A DNA stretch of 17,905 bases from positions 1-17,905 of the forward strand of contig CBDUUP010000041.1 in NCBI GenBank assembly GCA_965370435.1, written 5' to 3'. The notes below the pieces were generated by a model. That model saw only the letters and a program-made list of their open reading frames with translations, was not told the DNA's origin and ran no database searches. Numbering within the stretch: the stretch's first letter is position 1; every line of letters begins with the position of its first letter. Made by a program: the position numbers and the translations under genes. The stretch is from CBDUUP01 sp965370435. Its GTDB lineage: Bacteria > Chloroflexota > Anaerolineae > Anaerolineales > UBA11579. Below are positions 1 to 5,823 of this stretch, in pieces.

Positions 1-497
1 GCGTAGTTTCCCATTTTCCCCTGTTATACGGCGACCTGACCGCGGAGGAGAACCTCCGTTTCTACGGCCGCATGTACGGACTGTCCGGTTTGGATGCCCG
101 TATCTCGGAAGTATTGGAGGTTGTCGGCCTTTCCCGCCGCGGCCGGGACCTGGTGCGCACCTTTTCACGGGGCATGCAGCAGCGTTTAGCTATTGGCCGG
201 GCTGTCATCCACGACCCTGACGTGATGCTCTTCGATGAACCCTACACCGGCCTGGATCAGGACGCCTGCGTGATGCTCGACGAGGTCCTGACCACTGTGG
301 CCGCCCAGGGACGGACCGTCGTCATCACTTCTCATGATCTGGTTCGCATCGCCGACCTGGCCTCCCGCTTTGATGTTCTTTCCCGGGGCAAGATCATCGC
401 CTCCGCCCAAAGGGAAGACATCCCCCGCGATGGCCTGCTCGCCTTTTACCGGAAGGCGGTCAGTGGCGGCAAGGAGAAGGCCAATGTCGGCGGATAG
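1..497 (+). CDS. ccmA: Cytochrome c maturation ABC transporter ATPase CcmA (5' end cut off)
   Basis: This is the C-terminal part of an ABC-transporter ATPase, read in the frame that begins at base 3. It is open from the window edge, so the start and the Walker A loop lie outside. Visible motifs are the GDLTAEENLRFYGRMYG stretch typical of CcmA, an ABC signature (FSRGMQQR, bases 162-185), Walker B with catalytic Glu (VMLFDEP, 222-242), the D-loop, and the H-loop His (codon 333-335). In System I cytochrome c biogenesis CcmA works with CcmB on the cytoplasmic face; ATP hydrolysis is needed to release haem-loaded CcmE from the CcmC complex. The ccmB start overlaps the end of this gene by 14 bases, and ccmC and a ccmD-like gene follow. 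The family is confident from motifs plus context; an ABC-2 ATPase of another kind is the only real alternative. Confidence 0.9.
   Translation, partial: VVSHFPLLYGDLTAEENLRFYGRMYGLSGLDARISEVLEVVGLSRRGRDLVRTFSRGMQQRLAIGRAVIHDPDVMLFDEPYTGLDQDACVMLDEVLTTVAAQGRTVVITSHDLVRIADLASRFDVLSRGKIIASAQREDIPRDGLLAFYRKAVSGGKEKANVGG
471..476 (+). promoter_or_regulatory. Shine-Dalgarno AAGGAG fixing the ccmB start
   Basis: AAGGAG lies inside the end of ccmA, seven bases before the ATG at 484. It decides between that start, a far-upstream in-frame ATG at 334 inside ccmA, and a later ATG at 532 preceded only by AGGGGATGG. Confidence 0.75.
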
Positions 498-1206
498 CCG
501 CACTCGACCTGAAATAAAGCCAGGGGATGGAATGAGAGGCTATCTGCGGGCCGTCTGGGCTGTGGTTTGGAAAGACCTGACCGCCGAAATGCGCAGCAAA
601 GAAGTGATCTCGGCCATGCTGATATTCTCTTTGCTGGTAATCTTTATCTTCAACTTCGCCCTTGAACTGGTTCCCAGAACCCGCGTGGAAGTCACCTCTG
701 GGGTGCTGTGGGTGACCATCGTCTTTGCCGGGACCTTGGGCCTCAACCGCTCTATGGCTATTGAAAAGGACCGCGGCTGTCTCGACGGCCTGCTCCTGGC
801 CCCGGTGGACCGCAGCGCCATTTTCTTTGGCAAGGCCATCGGTAACTTTATCTTCATGGTCATCGTAGAAGCCATCGTGATGTTTGCATTCGGCATCCTT
901 TACAACGTCAATCTCTTTCTGCCTGGGCTTCTGTTGGTCATTTTCCTGGGTTCTATCGGCTATGTGATCGTAGGAACCTTGTTATCCAGCATGGCTGTGC
1001 AGACCCGCACCCGCGACGTGATGCTGCCCATCTTGCTGTTCCCCGTCGTCCTTCCCCTGCTGATTACGGCGGTGAGAGCCACCAATGGCTTCTTGGATGG
1101 CATCCCGTTGAACGAGATCATGTCCCAGATCAACATTATGATCGTCTTTGACGTGATCTACTTCGCCCTGGCCTTGATGCTTTTTGATTTTATCGTAGAA
1201 GAATAG
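484..1206 (+). CDS. ccmB: Cytochrome c maturation membrane subunit CcmB
   Basis: This 240-residue polytopic membrane protein is the permease partner of CcmA. A cytoplasmic N-terminus carries the CcmB-like stretch AVVWKDLTAEMRSKE. About six hydrophobic segments follow (roughly residues 43-60, 70-87, 112-135, 140-165, 175-200 and 215-238). Between segments 2 and 3 is the conserved loop AIEKDRGCLDGLLLAPVDR, characteristic of CcmB and the likely coupling site for the ATPase. The length fits the family (about 220-240 aa). The start at 484 is chosen because of a Shine-Dalgarno seven bases upstream and a 14-base overlap with ccmA, implying translational coupling. The gene is followed by a 95-base gap before ccmC that may hold a second promoter. 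Confidence 0.9.
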   Translation: MSADSRTRPEIKPGDGMRGYLRAVWAVVWKDLTAEMRSKEVISAMLIFSLLVIFIFNFALELVPRTRVEVTSGVLWVTIVFAGTLGLNRSMAIEKDRGCLDGLLLAPVDRSAIFFGKAIGNFIFMVIVEAIVMFAFGILYNVNLFLPGLLLVIFLGSIGYVIVGTLLSSMAVQTRTRDVMLPILLFPVVLPLLITAVRATNGFLDGIPLNEIMSQINIMIVFDVIYFALALMLFDFIVEE

Positions 1207-1210
1207 GGTA

Positions 1211-1237
1211 TTATCGGGTTGAATTGTGTACTATAAT
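1211..1237 (+). promoter_or_regulatory. Possible internal promoter upstream of ccmC
   Basis: A perfect TATAAT at 1232-1237 lies in the ccmB-ccmC gap. The best upstream hexamer, TTATCG at 1211-1216, is a weak -35 with a short 15-base spacer. A start near 1244 would give a leader of about 58 bases ending in the ccmC ribosome site. Suggestive only. Confidence 0.35.
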
Positions 1238-1301
1238 CATCGTGATTAGTATCCGTAGTTTGGTAAACAAGCATTGCTCAACAATGAAAAGGAGATAACC
1301 T

Positions 1302-2000
1302 ATGGAAGCGAAACCGCGTAATCTCGCCATATTAGATATCCTCACCATTGGCCTGGTCCTCATCGCCGCCGGGCTGGTATTCTTTTACGCGCCCATGGAA
1401 AAAATCCAGGGGAATGTTCAAAAAGTGTTCTATTTCCACGTGGCGGTCGGTTGGGTGGGGATGCTCAGCTTCATCGCCTCCGCCGGCGTTGGAATCGCCT
1501 ACCTCCGCTCAGGGGACCGGAAGTGGGACCTGGTTAGTTTGGCGGCCATAGAGATCGGCATTGTCTTTCTCTTGATGAACATCATCACCGGCTCAATCTG
1601 GGCGCGGCCGATCTGGAACACCTGGTGGACCTGGGAGCCGCGTTTGGTCACCGTCACCATTATGGAGCTGCTTTATTTGGCTTACATGATGCTGCGCCAG
1701 GGCATCGAAGACCCCACCCGCCGGGCTAGATTTGGGGCGGTGTACGCCATCATAGCCTCGGTCAGCGTGCCTATCACCTACTTCTCCATCCGCATTTACC
1801 GTTCCATCCATCCGGTGGTGTTTGGCCCCGATAATCCCACCGCAGAAGGCACCCCGGGGATGACCTCTCCCATGAGGATGGTTTTCTTCTTCTGCCTGAT
1901 AACCTTCTCATTCGTTTTCTTCGATCTGCTCTGGCATCGCATTCGTCTGGGGAGGCTGGCAGACAAAGTGGAAGAAACCAGACTCGAATCTCTTACCTAG
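1302..2000 (+). CDS. ccmC: Haem-handling protein CcmC
   Basis: This 232-residue integral membrane protein has six hydrophobic segments. In System I it binds haem at the outer face of the membrane and passes it to CcmE. Visible hallmarks are the first haem-ligand His in FYFHVAVGW (His46), the tryptophan-rich motif ARPIWNTWWTWEPRLV (residues 101-116), and the second ligand His in SIRIYRSIHP (His170). In most CcmC proteins the Trp-rich motif ends WxWDxRL; here it is WTWEPRL, so Asp is replaced by Glu and Pro follows. The start codon has an excellent ribosome site (AAAAGGAGATAA, just upstream). CcmF also has a WWD domain but is about three times longer, so CcmC is the better call. No ccmE or ccmF is visible in the window. 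Confidence 0.92.
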   Translation: MEAKPRNLAILDILTIGLVLIAAGLVFFYAPMEKIQGNVQKVFYFHVAVGWVGMLSFIASAGVGIAYLRSGDRKWDLVSLAAIEIGIVFLLMNIITGSIWARPIWNTWWTWEPRLVTVTIMELLYLAYMMLRQGIEDPTRRARFGAVYAIIASVSVPITYFSIRIYRSIHPVVFGPDNPTAEGTPGMTSPMRMVFFFCLITFSFVFFDLLWHRIRLGRLADKVEETRLESLT

Positions 2001-2015
2001 GCCGGAGGCTTTAAC

Positions 2016-2207
2016 ATGACCTATAAATTTCTTTTAGATATACTCGCCCAGGTGGAAGAAACCCCAGAGAACACCGAATATATGATTGCCGGTTACGTCG
2101 TCATTTTCAGCGTCATAGCCTTGTATCTGTTCAGCTTCTACATCCGCGGCCGCAATTTGCAGCGCGACCTGGATTTGTTGGAATCGCTGGAAGCTGAGGA
2201 CGAATAG
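2016..2207 (+). CDS. ccmD: CcmD-like small membrane protein
   Basis: This 63-residue peptide has one transmembrane helix (about residues 22-43, YMIAGYVVIFSVIALYLFSFYI), then RGRNLQRDLDLLE and an acidic tail. That layout (short N-terminus, one helix, basic then charged coiled C-terminus) matches CcmD, which bridges CcmC to CcmAB and helps release holo-CcmE. Sequence conservation in CcmD is too low for certainty, so the assignment rests on size, topology and position 15 bases after ccmC. A GGAGG-type ribosome site precedes the ATG. It is the last gene before a strong terminator, consistent with the end of a ccmABCD operon. Confidence 0.78.
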   Translation: MTYKFLLDILAQVEETPENTEYMIAGYVVIFSVIALYLFSFYIRGRNLQRDLDLLESLEAEDE

Positions 2208-2217
2208 CCCTCTTTTT

Positions 2218-2248
2218 TTGACCTACGAAGCCCAGAGTCTGCTGTATT
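2218..2248 (+). promoter_or_regulatory. Weak candidate promoter inside the ccm terminator
   Basis: TTGACC (2218-2223, five of six consensus) is followed after 19 bases by TGTATT (2243-2248). A start near 2255 would let the glycosyltransferase be transcribed independently of the ccm operon, but the spacer is long and the -10 poor. Confidence 0.22.
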
Positions 2249-2276
2249 GATTCTGGGCTTTACTTATTTTTTTTTT
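2227..2276 (+). terminator. Rho-independent terminator closing the ccm operon
   Basis: Arms 2227-2239 and 2249-2261 pair over 13 bases, including a perfect nine-base core AAGCCCAGA/TCTGGGCTT, with a nine-base loop. The hairpin is followed by TACTTA and ten consecutive T (2267-2276). It sits 20 bases after the ccmD-like stop. Confidence 0.85.
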
Positions 2277-2288
2277 ACAGGCGGTGTT

Positions 2289-3407
2289 GTGCAAAAAATT
2301 TTCCTGATCGCAAACACAGATTGGTATTTATATAATTTCCGTTTATCGCTGGCCAAGTCTCTGGCGGAAAAAGGGAATCAGGTCATTTTTGTCTCCCCGG
2401 CGGGAAAATTCGTCCCTGCCATCCAGGAGGCGGGATTTGAATGGATCGCCTGGGAGGTGGGCCGGATATCTATCCTCCCCTGGATAGAGTTGAAAGCCCT
2501 GAGATCGCTGGCGGAGATATACTGGCGAGAAAAACCCGACCTTGTCCATCACCACACCCTCAAGGCGGTCGTCTACGGTACCCAAGCCGCCAAGAAAAAT
2601 ACAATCCCCACGATCAATTCCATTGCCGGATTGGGCTATGTATTTTCCAGTGATGCGATTGGTGCGCTCCTATTGCGGCCCCTGCTCAAATTCTTATTCA
2701 GGGTAATTGCCCGGCATCCTGCCTGCCTGTGGATATTTGAGAACGACGGGGACCGAAATTTATTCCTGAATGGCAATATTATCACCCCAGATCAAAGTTA
2801 TCTCATCAACAGCGTTGGGGTAGACATTGAGCGTTTCACGCCCACACCGGAGCCGGAAGGTATCCCTAGAATCCTATACGCTGGCCGGCTGCTGAGAGAC
2901 AAAGGCGTGGAGGTCCTGGTGGAGGCGGCCCGCATTCTTCATCAATCTGCGGAAGTGGAGGTTATCCTGGCTGGCGAACCTGACCCCGGGAATCCTACCA
3001 CCATTGAGGAAGAGACCCTGCGTGCCTGGGAGGGGGAAGGGGTCATAAAATGGGTTGGCTGGCAGGAGGACACGAAAAAAGTTTACCGGGATTGTCACAT
3101 CGCCACCTTGCCGACCTTTTACGGAGAAGGCGTCCCCACTGTTTTGCTTGAAGCCGCCGCCAGCGGGCGTCCGGTCGTGGCTACCGAAATAGCCGGTTGT
3201 CGAAGCATCGTCAAAGATGGGTACAATGGTTTCTTGGTTCCCCCCAACGACCCTCAAAAATTGGCCCAAGCGCTGAAAATCCTGGTCCTTGACCCGGAAC
3301 TGCGCAAGAGAATGGGCGCGGCAGGCAGACAGTTGGTGGAAGACAAATTTGCTGATACCAAGATAAATGGCGCCACCCATGAGGTCTATCAGGATTTGAC
3401 AGGTTAA
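2289..3407 (+). CDS. GT4-family glycosyltransferase
   Basis: This 372-residue GT-B fold enzyme is read from GTG 2289. The N-terminal half starts KIFLIANTDWYLYNFRLSLA, resembling PglA/CapM-like and WbpU-like group 1 transferases that move N-acetylhexosamine or related sugars onto lipid carriers. The C-terminal half (from about residue 195, ILYAGRLLRDKGVEVLVEAA) is the nucleotide-sugar domain. The retaining-enzyme E-x7-E motif is visible as EGVPTVLLE (Glu280 and Glu288), followed by SGRPVVAT. It is probably peripheral at the inner membrane face, in glycan or polysaccharide assembly; donor and acceptor are not readable. The ORF stays open up to a TTG at 2247, but that codon is inside the terminator hairpin, so GTG 2289 is preferred, with only a weak AGGCGG before it. 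It begins 12 bases after the T-tract. Confidence 0.85.
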   Translation: MQKIFLIANTDWYLYNFRLSLAKSLAEKGNQVIFVSPAGKFVPAIQEAGFEWIAWEVGRISILPWIELKALRSLAEIYWREKPDLVHHHTLKAVVYGTQAAKKNTIPTINSIAGLGYVFSSDAIGALLLRPLLKFLFRVIARHPACLWIFENDGDRNLFLNGNIITPDQSYLINSVGVDIERFTPTPEPEGIPRILYAGRLLRDKGVEVLVEAARILHQSAEVEVILAGEPDPGNPTTIEEETLRAWEGEGVIKWVGWQEDTKKVYRDCHIATLPTFYGEGVPTVLLEAAASGRPVVATEIAGCRSIVKDGYNGFLVPPNDPQKLAQALKILVLDPELRKRMGAAGRQLVEDKFADTKINGATHEVYQDLTG

Positions 3408-3448
3408 TCAATAGAACCTTAGCTTGCCCATACTGTATTTTCATTTCG

Positions 3449-3457
3449 TGCTACAAT
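3449..3457 (+). promoter_or_regulatory. Extended -10 promoter element TGCTACAAT
   Basis: TG-C-TACAAT is an extended -10. The identical nine bases occur at 8924-8932 before another gene. No good -35 is present at the right spacing (TTGCCC at 3424 is 22 bases away), which extended -10 promoters tolerate. The predicted start is near 3464. Confidence 0.5.
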
Positions 3458-3665
3458 AAAATGTATTCTTTTTCGATTGGGATAATATTTCAGAAATTTC
3501 GTCGGGTTTGGGTGATCTCTCGAAAATCCGGCGGGAAATGTATCCCTATTCTATTCGTGCAGGCTCAAGTTCCATGAATGAAATTTCGTTGAAGAGGGTT
3601 CTAGCATTGAGCATGGTTGGGACTTAAGCCAGGTTTTCACTTCTACTGGGGAACCGGTGGGTGTG

Positions 3666-3672
3666 AAGGAGG
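3666..3672 (+). promoter_or_regulatory. Shine-Dalgarno AAGGAGG fixing the methyltransferase start
   Basis: A full AAGGAGG seven bases before the ATG at 3680 selects that start over an in-frame ATG at 3617, whose extra 21 residues do not resemble the family. Confidence 0.8.
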
Positions 3673-3679
3673 AAGATTC

Positions 3680-4489
3680 ATGACCGATGATAAATACGAT
3701 CCGATCTCTGACCCCATGAATACAGATAAACCTAACGTCGCCAGAATGTACGATTACTTGCTGGACGGACACCAAAATTTCCCTGCCGACCGGGAGATGG
3801 CAAATAAATTGCTCACCATTTTACCTCATCTCAAACTGACCGCTTGCGTCAGTCGAGCCTTCCTGCGCAGGTCGGTGAATTTCCTGATCGAACAGGGAAT
3901 TGACCAATTCTTGGACATCGGCTCCGGTCTCCCTACGATTGGGAACGTCCATGAAGTTGCCCGAAGAGTTGTCCCGGATGCAAAGGTGGTGTACGTGGAC
4001 ATAGACCCGGTGGCAGTCGAGCACAGCCGGGCGATTCTTGTAGACACCTCTGGCGCGATCGCCATCCAGGCCGATGCCAGCCAGCCGGAAGTAATTCTCA
4101 ACCACCCCGATGTTCAAAAGACGCTCGACTTTGACCGGCCAATTGGTTTGCTTTTGTTAACTGTTCTGCATTATATTGTGGATGATGAAAAGGCTTACGG
4201 GGCAGTCGAGACATTGACAAATGTGCTGGCGCCGGGTAGTTATATTGCGATCACCCACGGCTCTGCGGAAATGGTTAATCCCCAAGAAGAAGAATTATTT
4301 AAGACTTCAGGAAGCAATACCGTTAACCGATCCATGGAGGATGTCAGTAAATTTTTTAAGGGCTTCGAACTGGTCGAACCAGGGATTGTGCCCACACCGC
4401 TGTGGCATCCTGAAAACGAGAATGATGCTTTGTTTCATGAACCAGAGAAAGGCTATACCTGGGCTGCGGTGGGGCGAAAAGATAAGTAG
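3680..4489 (+). CDS. SAM-dependent methyltransferase, DUF574 / Methyltransf_19 type
   Basis: This 269-residue soluble Rossmann-fold protein opens with the family's usual N-terminal stretch (DKPNVARMYDYLLDGHQNFPADRE, about residues 16-39), followed by the SAM-binding loop FLDIGSGLPTIGNVHEVA (from residue 77) and the acidic ribose-binding motif VYVDIDP (104-110). These match the S-adenosylmethionine methyltransferase family formerly called DUF574 (PF04672). Its substrates are largely unknown and its members are most numerous in Actinobacteria. The later segment PGSYIAITHG fits the strand beta5/6 region. Length is normal for the family. It stands alone with its own leader and a strong terminator, so no pathway partner can be named. 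The family call is firm; the reaction beyond SAM-dependent methylation is not known. Confidence 0.85.
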   Translation: MTDDKYDPISDPMNTDKPNVARMYDYLLDGHQNFPADREMANKLLTILPHLKLTACVSRAFLRRSVNFLIEQGIDQFLDIGSGLPTIGNVHEVARRVVPDAKVVYVDIDPVAVEHSRAILVDTSGAIAIQADASQPEVILNHPDVQKTLDFDRPIGLLLLTVLHYIVDDEKAYGAVETLTNVLAPGSYIAITHGSAEMVNPQEEELFKTSGSNTVNRSMEDVSKFFKGFELVEPGIVPTPLWHPENENDALFHEPEKGYTWAAVGRKDK

Positions 4490-4506
4490 GAAATATTGTT
4501 AATGGG

Positions 4507-4559
4507 CAAGTGCGCCTTTGGATTTGCAGTTGCATATCCAAAGGCGCATTTGTTTTTTT
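4507..4559 (+). terminator. Strong intrinsic terminator after the methyltransferase
   Basis: A perfect 13-base inverted repeat (TGCGCCTTTGGAT at 4511-4523, ATCCAAAGGCGCA at 4536-4548) extends outward by four or five further pairs including G-T. It has a 12-base loop and seven T (4553-4559). The T-tract is on the plus strand only, so it serves the methyltransferase. The convergent reductase ends 43 bases beyond. Confidence 0.9.
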
Positions 4560-4601
4560 ATTGAATGTAGTATCAATCACCCTGAACTTGCGAGAATCTT
4601 C

Positions 4602-5540
4602 TTATTCGCCCTCCAGAATCGCGTTGACCGCCGCCATCTCTTCCTCGCTCAATTCCCACTCCACCGAGGCGGCGTTGGCCTCGACGTGCTCGACCTTAGT
4701 CGCTCCAGAGATGACCGAACTGATCTGCGGTTGGGCCAGCAGCCAGGCATGGGCCAATTCGTTCAGGGTGTGTTCGCCCTCTGCGGCGAATTCGGTGAGC
4801 GAGTCGAGCAAACCGTAATTCTCTTCGGTCATGTAACGCTGCACGTATTGGCTGCTCTCGCCCCGCGACCCTTCGGGAGCCTCCAGGCCGGATGTATACT
4901 TGCCGGTGAGGAAGCCGCCCGCCAGCGGGAAGTACGGCAGGATACCGATGTTGGCATACTGGCAGGCGGGGATGAGTTCCTTTTCGATGCCCCGTTCCAG
5001 CATGTGATAATGAGGTTGGATGGTGACGAACTGGGTCAATCCCTGCATCTCGGCGGCGGCGTTGGCCCGGGTGAGCTGCCAGGCCGCGAAGTTGGACGCC
5101 CCGATGTAGCGCACCTTTCCCGCCCGGACCAGGTCGTCCAGAGCTTGCAGGGTCTCCTCAATGGGAGTGTCGTCGTCCCAGGAGTGGATCTGGTAGAGGT
5201 CAATGTAGTCGGTATCCAAACGGCGCAGGCTGGCCTCCACGCCCTCCATGATGTGATGGCGGGACGCCCCCCGCTCGTTGGGGCCTTCCCCCATTTTCCC
5301 GTAGACCTTGGTGGCGATCAAAGCCTCATGCCGTTTGCCCTTCAAGGCCTTGCCGATAGTTTCCTCCGATCTCCCCTTCTGATATACGTCGGCCGTGTCG
5401 AAGAAATTGATGCCCAGATCCAGGGCCGCGGCCAAGATCTCCTTGACCCCCGCCGCCTCCACCTTCCCGCCGAACTGGTTGGTCCCCAATCCGATGGCCG
5501 ACACTTTCAAGCCCGACGATCCCAAAGAACGATATTGCAT
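4602..5540 (-). CDS. Aldo/keto reductase
   Basis: This 312-residue (alpha/beta)8-barrel NADPH-dependent oxidoreductase reduces aldehydes or ketones in the cytoplasm. The start MQYRSLGSSGLKVSAIGLGT is typical. The catalytic tetrad is complete: Asp48 (NFFDTADVY), Tyr53, Lys78 (IATKVYG) and His119 (LYQIHSW). The signature GxxxSEETIGKAL-like segment and the cofactor-binding C-terminal stretch VISGATKVEHVEANA are present. It resembles the general-stress-protein 69/YhdN and Kv-beta-like branch, with no substrate readable. A GGAGG ribosome site lies five bases before the ATG. A long open frame on the opposite strand (about 4518-5630) is a codon-bias shadow. The gene is divergent from the small ORF and the WD40-ROC-TIR gene and convergent with the methyltransferase. 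Confidence 0.93.
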   Translation of the reverse strand: MQYRSLGSSGLKVSAIGLGTNQFGGKVEAAGVKEILAAALDLGINFFDTADVYQKGRSEETIGKALKGKRHEALIATKVYGKMGEGPNERGASRHHIMEGVEASLRRLDTDYIDLYQIHSWDDDTPIEETLQALDDLVRAGKVRYIGASNFAAWQLTRANAAAEMQGLTQFVTIQPHYHMLERGIEKELIPACQYANIGILPYFPLAGGFLTGKYTSGLEAPEGSRGESSQYVQRYMTEENYGLLDSLTEFAAEGEHTLNELAHAWLLAQPQISSVISGATKVEHVEANAASVEWELSEEEMAAVNAILEGE

Positions 5541-5573
5541 GGTTGCCTCCGATTTGTGATGTATGATGGGACA

Positions 5574-5579
5574 ATTTTA
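5574..5579 (-). promoter_or_regulatory. Possible -10 element of the aldo/keto reductase
   Basis: On the minus strand the bases read GGTAAAATTG, with TAAAAT as -10, giving a leader of about 27 bases that includes the ribosome site. The -35 position is poor. Confidence 0.3.
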
Positions 5580-5603
5580 CCTCAAAGGAAGAAGGCGGAA
5601 GGG

Positions 5604-5625
5604 CCTGTCCTGAGCTTGTCGAAGG
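5604..5625. repeat. REP-like widespread intergenic motif
   Basis: TGTCCTGAGCTTGTCGAAGG (5606-5625, preceded by CC) is a short motif I recognise as recurring in intergenic regions of many environmental bacterial genomes. On the minus strand it reads as the tell-tale STSSGQA peptide. One copy is seen here. Its function is not established; it marks non-coding, possibly mobile-repeat-derived DNA. Confidence 0.5.
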
Positions 5626-5626
5626 A

Positions 5627-5755
5627 ATGAAGGATGAAATAATTGATAGGTGGATGGAGAAGTTGGCGCGCTGGGAGCGAGAGACCATTGACCCCCGTGA
5701 GCAGGAACTGCTGGCCGAGGCAAGGCGGGAGTTGAAGGATGCCCATAGTGCTTGA
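5627..5755 (+). CDS. Possible 42-residue charged small protein
   Basis: An ATG right after the REP-like motif opens a 42-codon frame (MKDEIIDRWMEKLARWERE...ELKDAHSA) that looks like one continuous, highly charged amphipathic helix. GAAGG lies directly before the ATG, closer than a normal ribosome site. The stop codon overlaps the -35 box of the next gene's promoter. It could be a genuine small gene, a remnant, or chance. I recognise no family and assign no function. Its position just upstream of the WD40-ROC-TIR gene is the main reason to record it. Confidence 0.35.
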   Translation: MKDEIIDRWMEKLARWERETIDPREQELLAEARRELKDAHSA

Positions 5756-5780
5756 CATGTGCTGATACTTGGCGTAGACT
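5752..5780 (+). promoter_or_regulatory. Sigma70-type promoter of the WD40-ROC-TIR gene
   Basis: A perfect TTGACA (5752-5757), a 17-base spacer and TAGACT (5775-5780, four of six) are present. The predicted start near 5787 gives a leader of about 37 bases containing the GGGAG ribosome site. GTAGACT is repeated at 5774-5780 and 5788-5794, across the -10 and start region. Confidence 0.65.
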
Positions 5781-5823
5781 TACAGTAGTAGACTATTCAA
5801 TTCCCTGAGGAAGGGAGAAGGCA

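Larger units (their letters stand above)
3408..3679 (+). other. Long intergenic region and probable mRNA leader of the methyltransferase
   Basis: These 272 bases hold an extended -10 element, a leader of about 216 bases, and two copies of GAAATTTCGT (3493-3502 and 3580-3589) containing the palindrome GAAATTTC. A further ATTTCGT lies at 3444-3450. A second possible extended -10 is TGGGATAAT (3478-3486). The region ends in a strong ribosome site. I see no convincing RNA gene or terminator hairpin for the preceding glycosyltransferase. Confidence 0.5.

Noticed and set aside
334..483. N-terminal extension of CcmB from ATG 334
   Set aside because: It overlaps the conserved end of ccmA, is proline- and arginine-rich, and a Shine-Dalgarno fits the ATG at 484.
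2247..2288. TTG start for the glycosyltransferase
   Set aside because: It lies inside the terminator loop/stem and adds phenylalanine codons from the T-tract.
3461..3577. 38-codon ORF in the methyltransferase leader
   Set aside because: No ribosome site, and it starts only three bases after a -10 element, before the expected transcript start.
4518..5630. A 370-codon open frame on the plus strand
   Set aside because: It is wholly antisense to the aldo/keto reductase, whose catalytic tetrad and family motifs are complete. Its first codons read through the terminator hairpin and its product resembles no family; it is a codon-bias shadow.
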